Shown here piece after piece: positions 9,571-17,753 of a DNA stretch of 64,000 nt. Positions within the stretch are counted from its first letter, which is position 1, and every line of letters starts with the position of its first letter. The stretch is from SKHV01 sp963678565. Its GTDB lineage: Bacteria > Bacteroidota > Bacteroidia > Bacteroidales > Prolixibacteraceae. Position numbers and translations under genes: made by a program. The DNA is taken from assembly GCA_963678565.1 (NCBI GenBank), contig OY782875.1, forward strand, positions 3,348,001-3,412,000, in the 5' to 3' direction. The notes under the pieces were generated by a model. That model saw nothing but the letters and a program-made list of their open reading frames with translations, had not been told where the DNA came from and searched no databases.

Positions 9571-10052
9571 GATTAAATTATTTATGGTTTTTATTCAAAT
9601 TATTTTTACTGAATTATTGACAGTAATATAACTATTTCAATGAAAAACTGAAAACTTGCGTGGCACAAGAATAGTTAAACAAGCTGCCTTATATTTTGAT
9701 GTAATTTATTTATTACACTTATACAATGCAAAAACATGATTTTTGTTTGGAAATCTATCAAAAAAATACCGTCTATTTTTATTAATTTAACTTTGGACTG
9801 CGAAACCTGCGATAAAGCAGATGAAAAACTATCAACATTAAATATCTAGATTTTTGCATGCTAACAATATACTAAAATCGAAGTTGATATAGCAAGAAGA
9901 AGTTTAAGCCACGAATTTTTTTTTATTTTCAGGGAATAATAGCGCCAAAAAGACCACCAATAATCCACTATATATTAAAACCAATAACTTTAAGATTGTC
10001 GATTACAAAGCAAATCAGTTTCCTACAATCATATTTTTGAACCTGAAAACAC

Positions 10053-10083
10053 ATTTCAATTCGCAATTAATTTGAATTGAAAT
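10053..10083. repeat. 10-bp inverted repeat upstream of CvfB-like gene
   Basis: ATTTCAATTC (10053-10062) and its exact complement GAATTGAAAT (10074-10083) are separated by 11 bases. The centre is about 60 bases upstream of the predicted transcription start. It could be an operator or an RNA hairpin; no regulator can be named. Confidence 0.5.
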
Positions 10084-10114
10084 TTATAAATATAAAAACA
10101 TTCAATTCTTATCG

Positions 10115-10122
10115 TACCTTTG
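10115..10122 (+). promoter_or_regulatory. Bacteroidota -7 box TACCTTTG
   Basis: The sequence matches the TAnnTTTG consensus of the Bacteroidota housekeeping sigma factor. It lies 16 bases before the ATG at 10139. A -33 TTG at the usual 19-20 bp spacing is not evident, so the 5' UTR would be short and the promoter may need help. Confidence 0.5.
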
Positions 10123-10138
10123 TTGCAAATTTTAGTGA

Positions 10139-10972
10139 ATGATTGAAATAGGTAAAAAGAACAAATTAGTCATGGTAAAAAACCATGATGCTGGAATTTT
10201 TTTAGACGGTGGTCCTTACGGAGAAATTCTATTGCCCAACCGATATGTTCCGGTGAATATAAAACCTGATGATGAAATTGAAGTTTTCATTTCGTTTGAT
10301 AGTGAAGACAGAATTGTTGCAACAACTGATTTTCCTTATGGGATGGTTGGTGATTTTGTTCGATTAAAAGTGAAGCAAGTCACTAATTTTGGAGCATTTT
10401 TGGATTGGGGACTTCCAAAAGATTTATTGGTTCCGTTTAGTGAGCAAAATGCAAAAATGGAAGAAGACAAATCATACCTTGTATACATTTATGTAGATCC
10501 AAAGTCGAATAGAATTGTGGCTTCAGCAAAAATTCACAAATTTTTAGAGGAACCCGAAACTGAATTTGAAGTGAATGATCAGGTTGAATTAATTATCGCG
10601 GCAGAAACTGATTTAGGATACAAAGCAATCATCAATAAAGAAAAAATTGGTTTAATCTATAAAGATGAAGTTTTCAAAAACATCAGAATTGGGGATGAAT
10701 TAAACGGATATATTAAAAAAGTGCGGGAAGACGGGAAAATAGATTTGTCGTTGGAGCCGGTTGGATTTGTAAAAATCGATGGTATTTCAGGTTTAATTCT
10801 TGAGAAGCTAAAGGCTGCAGAAGGACAGCTTCCGTTTAATGATAAAACCGATGCCAGCATCATAAAAGAAGAATTTGGAATTAGTAAGAAAAACTTCAAA
10901 AAAGCAATTGGCACCCTCTACAAATCTAAAATAATTGTTATTGATGAGCGTGGAATTCAATTAATTAAGTAA
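10139..10972 (+). CDS. S1-domain RNA-binding protein, CvfB family
   Basis: The 277-aa protein has the layout of the CvfB/YitL family: an N-terminal S1-like beta barrel (about 1-65), a canonical S1 domain (about 70-135, GDFVRLKVKQVTNFGAFLDW), a third S1 domain (about 145-210) and a C-terminal winged helix (about 220-277, DASIIKEEFGISKKNFKKAI). Family members bind RNA and affect virulence-factor expression in Staphylococcus; the role in Bacteroidota is unknown. The gene stands alone, followed by the cold-shock gene after 207 bases. No signal peptide is seen, so it is cytoplasmic. Confidence 0.88.
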   Translation: MIEIGKKNKLVMVKNHDAGIFLDGGPYGEILLPNRYVPVNIKPDDEIEVFISFDSEDRIVATTDFPYGMVGDFVRLKVKQVTNFGAFLDWGLPKDLLVPFSEQNAKMEEDKSYLVYIYVDPKSNRIVASAKIHKFLEEPETEFEVNDQVELIIAAETDLGYKAIINKEKIGLIYKDEVFKNIRIGDELNGYIKKVREDGKIDLSLEPVGFVKIDGISGLILEKLKAAEGQLPFNDKTDASIIKEEFGISKKNFKKAIGTLYKSKIIVIDERGIQLIK

Positions 10973-11001
10973 TATTTAAGAAATTAATTGGATAAATGTT
11001 T

Positions 11002-11028
11002 TTGGTATTAAATATAATTTTACCTTTA
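11002..11028 (+). promoter_or_regulatory. possible promoter with long leader for the cold-shock gene
   Basis: TTG (11002-11004) and TACCTTTA (11021-11028, one mismatch to TAnnTTTG) are separated by 16 bases, slightly short. If used, it gives a leader of about 145 bases before the ATG at 11180. Long structured leaders are typical of cspA-type mRNAs in other bacteria. Confidence 0.35.
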
Positions 11029-11179
11029 CCAACGTTAAAATATAAAGAATACAACATGTAATTAGAAGGTAATTACAGAATGAACAGATTGTGAACACGG
11101 AATTATTTAGAAAAATTACTCTTACTCCTCTCTTTCATTTTCAAAATGTCTTTTATTATCATGTAAAAATTAAATCAAA

Positions 11180-11371
11180 ATGAAAGAAGGAAAAGTAAAA
11201 TTCTTTAATGAGTCAAAAGGTTATGGTTTCATTAAAGACAGTGAGTCAAACAATGAGTATTTCGTACATGTTTCTGGTTTAGTAGATGAAATCAGAGAAG
11301 ACGACGACGTAACTTATGAATTAGTTGACGGAAAAAAAGGATTAAACGCAGTTAACGTGAAATTACTATAA
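11180..11371 (+). CDS. cold-shock domain protein (CspA family)
   Basis: This is a 63-aa single cold-shock domain. The RNA-binding motifs are RNP1 (KGYGFI, residues 14-19) and RNP2 (YFVHVS, about 28-33), on an OB-fold core that starts KEGKVKFFNESKGYG. It is expected to act as a nucleic-acid chaperone in the cytoplasm. The length is a little below the 66-70 aa usual for the family. It is preceded by an ATG with an A-rich upstream region and a long leader, and followed by a strong terminator shared with the convergent PAS gene. Confidence 0.95.
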   Translation: MKEGKVKFFNESKGYGFIKDSESNNEYFVHVSGLVDEIREDDDVTYELVDGKKGLNAVNVKLL

Positions 11372-11402
11372 TATAGGAATACACAACAAAATTTAATTCA
11401 TA

Positions 11403-11433
11403 AGAGGGATACGAAAGTATTCCTCTTTTTTTT
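11403..11433. terminator. intrinsic terminator (GAAA tetraloop), bidirectional
   Basis: AGAGGGATAC (11403-11412) pairs with GTATTCCTCT (11417-11426) around a GAAA tetraloop, with one G-U pair, and is followed by a T-run. It terminates the cold-shock transcript. It touches the stop codon of the convergent PAS gene. Confidence 0.92.
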
Positions 11434-12952
11434 AGTAATTTATTTTCACCAGGAGTGCGAAAACCTTCCCCTCTTCATTCTTAACCGGAATTCTCGAAAT
11501 TTTCAAAGCACTATTCTCATTTTCCGAAAGCAAGAAACTACTTTTTATATTTATTAATGGGATCGCTGATTTGATAACTTCAACATCGTCCTTAACGATT
11601 GCCGAAACCATTGATTCATTTACAAAATGAACTTCTTTCTTTCCAACCAAATCGCTAACCCGTTGAACACCAAAAAGTGCCACAGCAGCTTTATTTGCGT
11701 CGATAATGTTCAATTCTAAGTCTTTAATCAGAATCGCACTCTCCGAAGTATTAACAATTTCATCGAGCAAAGCATTGGTCTCTTGTAATTTCTTATTGAG
11801 CTTTATTTCTTTGGTAATATCTTTACTTATTCCAACCAAGCCCTGTACCGCCCCATGCGCATTTATTACAGGATACTTTGATGAATTGAGCCAAACCAAT
11901 TCTTTATCCACTTTCACCTCTTCAAGTTTATTCTCTACACATTCATTGTCGAAAATAACCTTTTGCTCCTCTGAAAACAACTGACGGGCATGCGTTGTAT
12001 CGAAAAACTCGAAATCTGTTTTTCCAATCACGTCCTCGCTATTATCAGCCTTTAAAAATTCAGCATGAGCTTTATTTACTTTCAGAAATTTACTTTGCTC
12101 ATCTTTAAAGTAAATCAAATCACCACTTAGGTCGAGTAGCTTTTGTAAATAAATAGAATTTGTATCTAAATGATCTTCCAATGATTTTTGCTCCGAACGT
12201 TTACTATATAATCCCAAGATTCCATAAGTTCGTCCACTTCGATCTCGGATTGGAAACTTTTGAATGTGCAACCAACTTTTCCCTGATTTTAATGTAATCT
12301 CTTTCTCAATTTTGTTGAAACTTTTTCCCGAATCGATCACCTGTTGATCGTAAGCAACAAATTCTTTCACATCTTTATTTTTGAGAAAATCATCATCGGT
12401 TTTCCCTACAATTTCTTTCGGGTTGCTAATTCCAAAGTCATCACAAAATTGTTGATTACATCCGAAGTAGATTGAATGAGCATCTTTCCAAAAAACACCG
12501 TTGGTTAAATGATTCAATAAAGTTTCGATTGTATGGTTGGTATAGCCTGCGATTTTTCCGGATAACAAAACTTGTTCATTCTCTTGATCCAATTCAGTTT
12601 CGACACTACGATGTGCAATCTGAAGTAGTGCAGCACAATGTTTTGCTTCAAATCGGCTTGATAAAAAATCATCTGCAATTTCAAGCACTTTTACATTGCT
12701 CAATTCTTTCGAATTATGATATACAAAAACCATCGAATTGGCAACCGACAATTGCATTAACTGTTGATAGTATTGTTCAATCAAGCTTTCGTTAAAGAAA
12801 ATAATCGTATTACGAGTATTTATATTTTTTCGACCAAAGAACAGTTCATCATTTACGTGCTGTAAGTTCAATGGCGTCTTCATTTTTAAAACAACATTCG
12901 AAAGTCGCTTATAAAAATCATTATCATCGAAAAGCTTAATTAAATTTACCAT
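11432..12952 (-). CDS. multi-PAS sensor protein without output domain
   Basis: The 506-aa chain has an N-terminal region of about 130 residues that I do not recognise, then three PAS domains at about 140-260, 270-385 and 395-505. The PAS character is shown by repeated cores such as VGKTDDDFL and IGKTDFEFFD, and by linkers such as GLVGISKDITKEIKL. No HisKA, HATPase, GGDEF, HTH or receiver domain follows. It may therefore sense a ligand or redox state and act through protein contact with a separate kinase. There is no signal peptide or membrane span, so it is cytoplasmic. It lies 38 bases downstream of the AGCS symporter gene on the same strand and may be co-transcribed with it. Confidence 0.85.
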   Translation of the reverse strand: MVNLIKLFDDNDFYKRLSNVVLKMKTPLNLQHVNDELFFGRKNINTRNTIIFFNESLIEQYYQQLMQLSVANSMVFVYHNSKELSNVKVLEIADDFLSSRFEAKHCAALLQIAHRSVETELDQENEQVLLSGKIAGYTNHTIETLLNHLTNGVFWKDAHSIYFGCNQQFCDDFGISNPKEIVGKTDDDFLKNKDVKEFVAYDQQVIDSGKSFNKIEKEITLKSGKSWLHIQKFPIRDRSGRTYGILGLYSKRSEQKSLEDHLDTNSIYLQKLLDLSGDLIYFKDEQSKFLKVNKAHAEFLKADNSEDVIGKTDFEFFDTTHARQLFSEEQKVIFDNECVENKLEEVKVDKELVWLNSSKYPVINAHGAVQGLVGISKDITKEIKLNKKLQETNALLDEIVNTSESAILIKDLELNIIDANKAAVALFGVQRVSDLVGKKEVHFVNESMVSAIVKDDVEVIKSAIPLINIKSSFLLSENENSALKISRIPVKNEEGKVFALLVKINY

Positions 12953-12990
12953 ACCACAAGATACCTTTAAAAAATTAGATTAAATCGAAT

Positions 12991-14664
12991 TTAGCTTTTC
13001 GGAAGCTTTTCATCGGGGAAACGTTTTCCGTACTCAGCCCAAAATAGTTTTGTTTCACTTTTTACTTCTTTGCGAAGAGCCAATAGACCAATTAGGTTAG
13101 GAATGGTCATAAAAGCGATGGTTATTCCAGAGAAAATCCAGATTATAGTGGTATCGACGAAGGCCGCAAAAAAGAATCCAATTACATAAATAATTCGGTA
13201 GATCGGTACATATTTAACGCCAAACAAAAAAGTAACTGCTCGTCCGCCATAATACGACCAACTTATTGCGGTTGAAAAGGCAAATAACAACAGGCCAATG
13301 GTTACAATATAGCGTCCCCATTCTCCAAACCAACTGCGCGAAAAGGCTTCGCTAGTTAGTGGTGCACTATGAATCAAAGACAAACCTTCGAACTTCAGAT
13401 TTTCTTCTTTTGCAACTTTTCCATCCACCACATTTATGGTTCCTGTAAAAAGCTTTTCCTCATCAAATACTTTCACTTCTTCGGCAATTGAGCGAGCATG
13501 GAAAAAGGTAATTGCATCCGATACTTGTCCGTTTGCAACAGTTAACTCACCATTGAAGGGTTCAACATCGCCTTTGCCATTCAAAAATTGAAGCAATTCT
13601 TTATGATGGTCATCGTCGGTATAAGCTCCATCCAACACAATTAAGTCAGTTTCCTGAAAGCGATTGGGCAATTTCTCAGACCAAACTCCAGATGAAAGCA
13701 AAGTTAACCCTGTAATTGTACAAATGATAATGGTATCGATAAAAGGTTCCAATAAGGCAACCAAACCTTCCGATACTGGTTCATGAGCTTTTGCCGCAGC
13801 ATGCGCAATTGGTGCCGACCCCTGCCCTGCCTCATTAGAAAACAATCCGCGATTTACACCTCGATTAAAAGCAAAAGATAAACCTGCACCTAAGAAACCT
13901 CCTGCAGCAGCAGTTCCGGTAAATACATCGCCAATAATTGCAATAATAGAAGGAATTATATTTTCGTAATTAAATAAGATTACCGCAAAAGCACCAACAA
14001 AATAAATAACGGCCATTATCGGAACCAACTTCGAAGTTACTTTCACAATGCGTTTAATCCCTCCAATAATTACAATTCCAAGCAATACTGAAAGGACAGC
14101 TCCTGTAACTAATTTACTTATTCCAAAAGTGGCAAAAACAGAATTAGATATTGAATTTATTTGAGGAAGGTTACCTGTTCCGAAAGATGAGAAAATAGTT
14201 GCCACAGCAAATATTCCAGCTACCCATTTCCAATTTAAGCGATTCTTCATAAAATACATTGGACCACCAGAAATGGAACCATCTTCGGTTTGTTCGCGGT
14301 ATTTATGCGATAAAGTAACCTCAACAAATTTAGTCGTCATTCCCAGCATCGCGGTTACCAGCATCCAGAAAAGTGCAGCTGGTCCTCCTAAATGAATTGC
14401 CAATGCTACCCCTGCAATATTACCTGTTCCAACGGTTCCTGATAGGGCTGTTGCAAGTGCCTGAAAGTGTGTAGTATCTCCAACATCATCTTTAGAGTCG
14501 AATTTACCACGTACAATCTTGATCGCATACTTAAAGTATCTAAATTGAGGAAATTTCAAATAGATTGTGAAGAAAAGTCCTGTTCCTAGAAGTAGAAAAA
14601 CGAACCATTGCGCTCCTCCAATCCATCCATCGATGGCTTGTAAAATTTCACTAAATCGTTGCAT
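12991..14664 (-). CDS. alanine/glycine:cation symporter (AGCS family) with extra soluble insert
   Basis: This is a sodium-coupled amino-acid transporter. Family signatures are visible: ALSGTVGTGNIAGVALAIHL near residue 73, ISGGPMYFM near 131, and NRGLFSNEAGQGSAPIAHA near 271. The protein is 557 aa, about 100 longer than most AGCS members. The excess is a hydrophilic segment at about residues 328-440, between two late membrane spans, which probably forms a small domain outside the membrane. The usual number of helices surrounds it. It is likely a stand-alone gene or shares a transcript with the downstream PAS gene. Which amino acid is carried cannot be read from sequence. Confidence 0.92.
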   Translation of the reverse strand: MQRFSEILQAIDGWIGGAQWFVFLLLGTGLFFTIYLKFPQFRYFKYAIKIVRGKFDSKDDVGDTTHFQALATALSGTVGTGNIAGVALAIHLGGPAALFWMLVTAMLGMTTKFVEVTLSHKYREQTEDGSISGGPMYFMKNRLNWKWVAGIFAVATIFSSFGTGNLPQINSISNSVFATFGISKLVTGAVLSVLLGIVIIGGIKRIVKVTSKLVPIMAVIYFVGAFAVILFNYENIIPSIIAIIGDVFTGTAAAGGFLGAGLSFAFNRGVNRGLFSNEAGQGSAPIAHAAAKAHEPVSEGLVALLEPFIDTIIICTITGLTLLSSGVWSEKLPNRFQETDLIVLDGAYTDDDHHKELLQFLNGKGDVEPFNGELTVANGQVSDAITFFHARSIAEEVKVFDEEKLFTGTINVVDGKVAKEENLKFEGLSLIHSAPLTSEAFSRSWFGEWGRYIVTIGLLLFAFSTAISWSYYGGRAVTFLFGVKYVPIYRIIYVIGFFFAAFVDTTIIWIFSGITIAFMTIPNLIGLLALRKEVKSETKLFWAEYGKRFPDEKLPKS

Positions 14665-14866
14665 GCTGAGTTTTTTGTTAGTAAAGTAATTGGCAAAATA
14701 GTAATATTTGCTCTCTAATAAAAATTGAAACTATCAAAGATAAGTTTCAAAATATTAAATTAATGGAGCATATCTGTCCCAACAAAAAAACGATGAGAAT
14801 ATTTATTTATTAAATAAAAGTGGGAAGCTAAACGTATTATAAACAAATACCAAAAGAGGAAAAAAT

Positions 14867-15064
14867 TTACTTATCGTCAGCCAATCGTAATTGCTTCAAT
14901 TCCATCATTTTATGAATTTCCTTTTTGGCATCACAACCACAATATCCATCAGCACAAGGAGATTTTGATTTGGTGCGGATCGATTTCACGACAGAATAAA
15001 TGGTGTAAGTAATCGCCCCTGCAATTATTATATAAACTAAAATATCTTGTATCATAACATTCAA
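14867..15064 (-). CDS. FeoB-associated Cys-rich membrane protein
   Basis: This is a 65-aa protein with a single N-terminal membrane helix (ILVYIIIAGAITYTIYSVV) followed by a short cysteine-rich stretch (SPCADGYCGCDAKK) and a charged tail. This is the small FeoB-associated type (FeoC-like in position, not in sequence) found next to feoB in many anaerobes and Bacteroidota. Its ATG begins two bases after the feoAB stop, so it is translationally coupled. The cysteines may handle Fe(II) at the cytoplasmic mouth of the transporter; that role is inference. Confidence 0.88.
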   Translation of the reverse strand: MNVMIQDILVYIIIAGAITYTIYSVVKSIRTKSKSPCADGYCGCDAKKEIHKMMELKQLRLADDK

Positions 15065-15066
15065 TT

Positions 15067-17601
15067 TTAAATAAATAAACTACCAACTTGGTAAACAATT
15101 AACGACAACACATAAGCGATTCCCGTTGTATAAACCATGGTAAACACTGCCCATTTCCAGTTCGATTCCTTGCGGATTGCTGCTATTACAGCAACACATG
15201 GAAAATAAATCAGTATAAAAATCATCATCACGTAAGCGACAAGAGGGCTAAATACTTTCTCGCCTTTTTTCTCACCTACCTGATAAGTTTGCGCTTGCAA
15301 ACGTTGCAATAAGGTTTCGTCGGTCTCATCCACCTCAGATCCAGCATGATAAAGCACTCCCATTGTACTTACCACAATTTCTTTAGCTGCCAATCCGGTT
15401 AAAATACTCACACCTATTTTCCAATCAAAACCAAGTGGTCTAATTACAGGCTCAATTCCATGTCCTAATCGACCAATATAAGAATTCACCTGACGTTCAT
15501 TCTCTTTATCTAATTGTAACTCCGCAATCACATCATTTTTCTCCAACTCCGACAGAGTGGTTGATTGTTCGGTTTGCGTAATTAATTGATCATAATCTCT
15601 CGTGTATTCAACATTCTTTGGGAAATACCCAAGTGCCCAAATTAAAATGGAAGCGACTAAAATTACACCACCCATTTTCTTTAAATACTGCACCGATTTG
15701 TTCCACATGTGCACAGATGTATTTCTGATGGTTGGCACACGATACGGAGGCAATTCCATTACAAAGGGAACTTCCTTTTTCTTAAAAAACACCTTTTTGA
15801 ACAGCAAGCCAATTAGCACTGCCATTACAATACCAATAAAGTAAATCGAGAATAAAACCAATCCTTGATGTGTTGGGAAAAAGGCTGAAATTAAAAGTAC
15901 ATAAACTGGTAAACGTGCACTGCACGACATGAATGGAATAATCATCATGGTTAGCAAACGATCGCTTCTATTCTCAAGCGTACGCGTGGCCATAACAGCC
16001 GGAACGTTGCAACCAAAGCCCATCACCAGCGGAATAAACGATTTACCGTGTAATCCCATTTTATGCATTAATTTATCCATAATGAACGATGCACGAGCCA
16101 TATATCCGGTATCTTCCATTAAGGAGATAAAGAAAAACAGAATAACAATATTGGGTAAGAATACAATTACTCCGCCAACGCCACCAATAATTCCATCGAC
16201 CAATAAATCTTTTAAAGAACCATCGGGCATTAAATTTGAAACAGTTTGACTCAATAAACTAACACCTGCATCAATCCAGTCCATTGGGTACGACCCCAGT
16301 GTAAAGGTTGCCTGAAACATTAGCCACATAAAAAAGATAAATATTGGAAATCCGAAGACACGATGCGTTAAAATATTATCGATTACTTCAGTTCGCTGAC
16401 GACGACCAATAGCTCCCGGAACAAAAGTTTCCTTTAGTGCACCAGCTATAAAACCATACTTGGCATCAGTTATTAAGTTTTCAGAATTTTCGTCACAACG
16501 AGCCATCAATAATTTAATGCGCTTGTCAGCTAATTCTCTTATTTCCTTATAATTTTCACACGCCTGAATCGTTAATCCGGTATGTTTATCTCCTTCGATT
16601 AACTTGATTGCCAAATAACGAGGCGAGTACTTATCGGTAACTTTTTTATTGGCATCGATGGCAATTTTATCTTCAATTTGAGTAATTGCTTTTTCAATTT
16701 CAAAACCATAATTGATATCAATTTTTCGTACAATCGGATCGCGATCTTCATGTACTTCAACAATTTTCTTGAAAAGCTCATCCAATCCACGACCTTTAGA
16801 AGCAACCGTTGGAATAATAGGAATTCCAACCATGGCACCTAAGCTCTCATAATCGAATTTAGCCCCCTTCTTTTGCAGTTCATCATAGATATTTAAAGCC
16901 ACTACAACTTTAACGTCCATATCGATTAACTGTGTTGTTAAATACAGATTTCGCTCTAAGTTTGAAGCATCTACAACATTTACAACCACATCGGGTTTCT
17001 GCTCAATAATATAATCACGAACATATAGTTCTTCGGGTGTATACTCAGTAATCGAATAGGTGCCGGGCAGATCGGCAATTTTGAATTTATTTTTTCCTTG
17101 TTTAAAGTAAGCAACTTTAGCATCAACCGTTACGCCGCTGTAGTTTCCAACATGTTCTTTGGCGCCACTAGCATAGTTAAAAAGGGTTGTTTTTCCACAA
17201 TTCGGATTTCCAACCAAAGCAATTCTAATATGTTTTCCTTTTTCGTTGGTTGAGGCTTTTTGAATATTGCGATCAATCATTCCCTCATAAGGAAGAAACT
17301 CAGATTCTTCACCAGTAAATGGAATCACCTGAATCATAGAAGCTTCAGTTCTCCTTAAAGAGATATTGTAGCCCATAATTTCATATTCAACCGGATCTTG
17401 TAAAGGCGCATTCTTAATCACTTTTACTTTTTTACCTTTCACAAAACCCATTTCGGTAATTCGTTTGCGAAAAGGGCCACTACCAAGCACATTTACAATT
17501 ACGACCTCCTCTCCAGTGTGAGCAGCCGACAATAGATGTGCCGATTTAAATCCGGAATTTCGATGTCCTTTACGTTGTTTATTATGATGGTTTCTATTCA
17601 A
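15067..17601 (-). CDS. feoB: ferrous iron transporter, FeoA-FeoB fusion
   Basis: The 844-aa protein imports Fe(II). An N-terminal FeoA (SH3-like) domain spans about residues 19-96 (ITEMGFVKGKKVKVI is typical). The G domain follows with G1 GNPNCGKTT at 131-139, the effector Thr in GNYSGVTVDAK and G3 DLPGTYS. G4 is NIYD, differing from the NxxD classic only in the middle residues. The C-terminal half contains two gate regions and the long set of membrane helices. FeoA-FeoB fusions are usual in Bacteroidota. A Cys-rich partner is downstream. Upstream at 17655-17667 is a 13-bp palindrome near the predicted promoter, consistent with metal-dependent repression. Confidence 0.96.
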   Translation of the reverse strand: MNRNHHNKQRKGHRNSGFKSAHLLSAAHTGEEVVIVNVLGSGPFRKRITEMGFVKGKKVKVIKNAPLQDPVEYEIMGYNISLRRTEASMIQVIPFTGEESEFLPYEGMIDRNIQKASTNEKGKHIRIALVGNPNCGKTTLFNYASGAKEHVGNYSGVTVDAKVAYFKQGKNKFKIADLPGTYSITEYTPEELYVRDYIIEQKPDVVVNVVDASNLERNLYLTTQLIDMDVKVVVALNIYDELQKKGAKFDYESLGAMVGIPIIPTVASKGRGLDELFKKIVEVHEDRDPIVRKIDINYGFEIEKAITQIEDKIAIDANKKVTDKYSPRYLAIKLIEGDKHTGLTIQACENYKEIRELADKRIKLLMARCDENSENLITDAKYGFIAGALKETFVPGAIGRRQRTEVIDNILTHRVFGFPIFIFFMWLMFQATFTLGSYPMDWIDAGVSLLSQTVSNLMPDGSLKDLLVDGIIGGVGGVIVFLPNIVILFFFISLMEDTGYMARASFIMDKLMHKMGLHGKSFIPLVMGFGCNVPAVMATRTLENRSDRLLTMMIIPFMSCSARLPVYVLLISAFFPTHQGLVLFSIYFIGIVMAVLIGLLFKKVFFKKKEVPFVMELPPYRVPTIRNTSVHMWNKSVQYLKKMGGVILVASILIWALGYFPKNVEYTRDYDQLITQTEQSTTLSELEKNDVIAELQLDKENERQVNSYIGRLGHGIEPVIRPLGFDWKIGVSILTGLAAKEIVVSTMGVLYHAGSEVDETDETLLQRLQAQTYQVGEKKGEKVFSPLVAYVMMIFILIYFPCVAVIAAIRKESNWKWAVFTMVYTTGIAYVLSLIVYQVGSLFI

Positions 17602-17623
17602 TCTTTCCCCTTTAAATATTGCT

Positions 17624-17667
17624 CAAAAATAATAATCCACTAAATACTATAAATATTTAGACTAAAT
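17624..17667 (-). promoter_or_regulatory. predicted feo promoter with DtxR-like palindrome
   Basis: On the minus strand TATTTTTG (17631-17624) fits TAnnTTTG, 23 bases before the feoB ATG. No TTG is seen at -33. Instead the palindrome ATTTAG-A-CTAAAT (17655-17667) covers that position. TTAG/CTAA half-sites resemble those of DtxR/MntR-type repressors, which control feo in some bacteria. A partial Fur-like stretch GAAAATGATAAT lies at 17685-17696. Which regulator acts is not decided by sequence. Confidence 0.5.
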
Positions 17668-17753
17668 CAATCCCACGAAGTAATGAAAATGATAATATAC
17701 CTCCCCTTTTTTAGGTACAAAATAGGGGGTAAATACTTAAATGTTGTGATTTA

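Larger units (their letters stand above)
9571..10138. other. 568-base divergent intergenic region (acnA / CvfB-like)
   Basis: The region is very AT-rich and has no credible ORF. It must hold the start signals of the acnA operon (leftward), but I could not identify a TAnnTTTG box on that strand. On the right it carries an inverted repeat and a -7 box for the S1 protein gene (listed separately). I see nothing else in 9780-10050. Confidence 0.6.

Noticed and set aside
9721..9780. acnA promoter
   Set aside because: No TAnnTTTG with a TTG at 19-21 bp was found on the minus strand. The nearest, TATTCTTG, has a mismatch and no partner.
17685..17703. Fur box before feoAB
   Set aside because: Only the left half (GAAAATGATAAT) fits; the right half does not match. 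Mentioned in the promoter entry, but not called as a site.
17699..17736. Terminator for ligA
   Set aside because: A C-rich/G-rich pair (CCCC and GGGG) can form a loose stem, but there is a bulge, a long loop and no T-tract after it on the minus strand.
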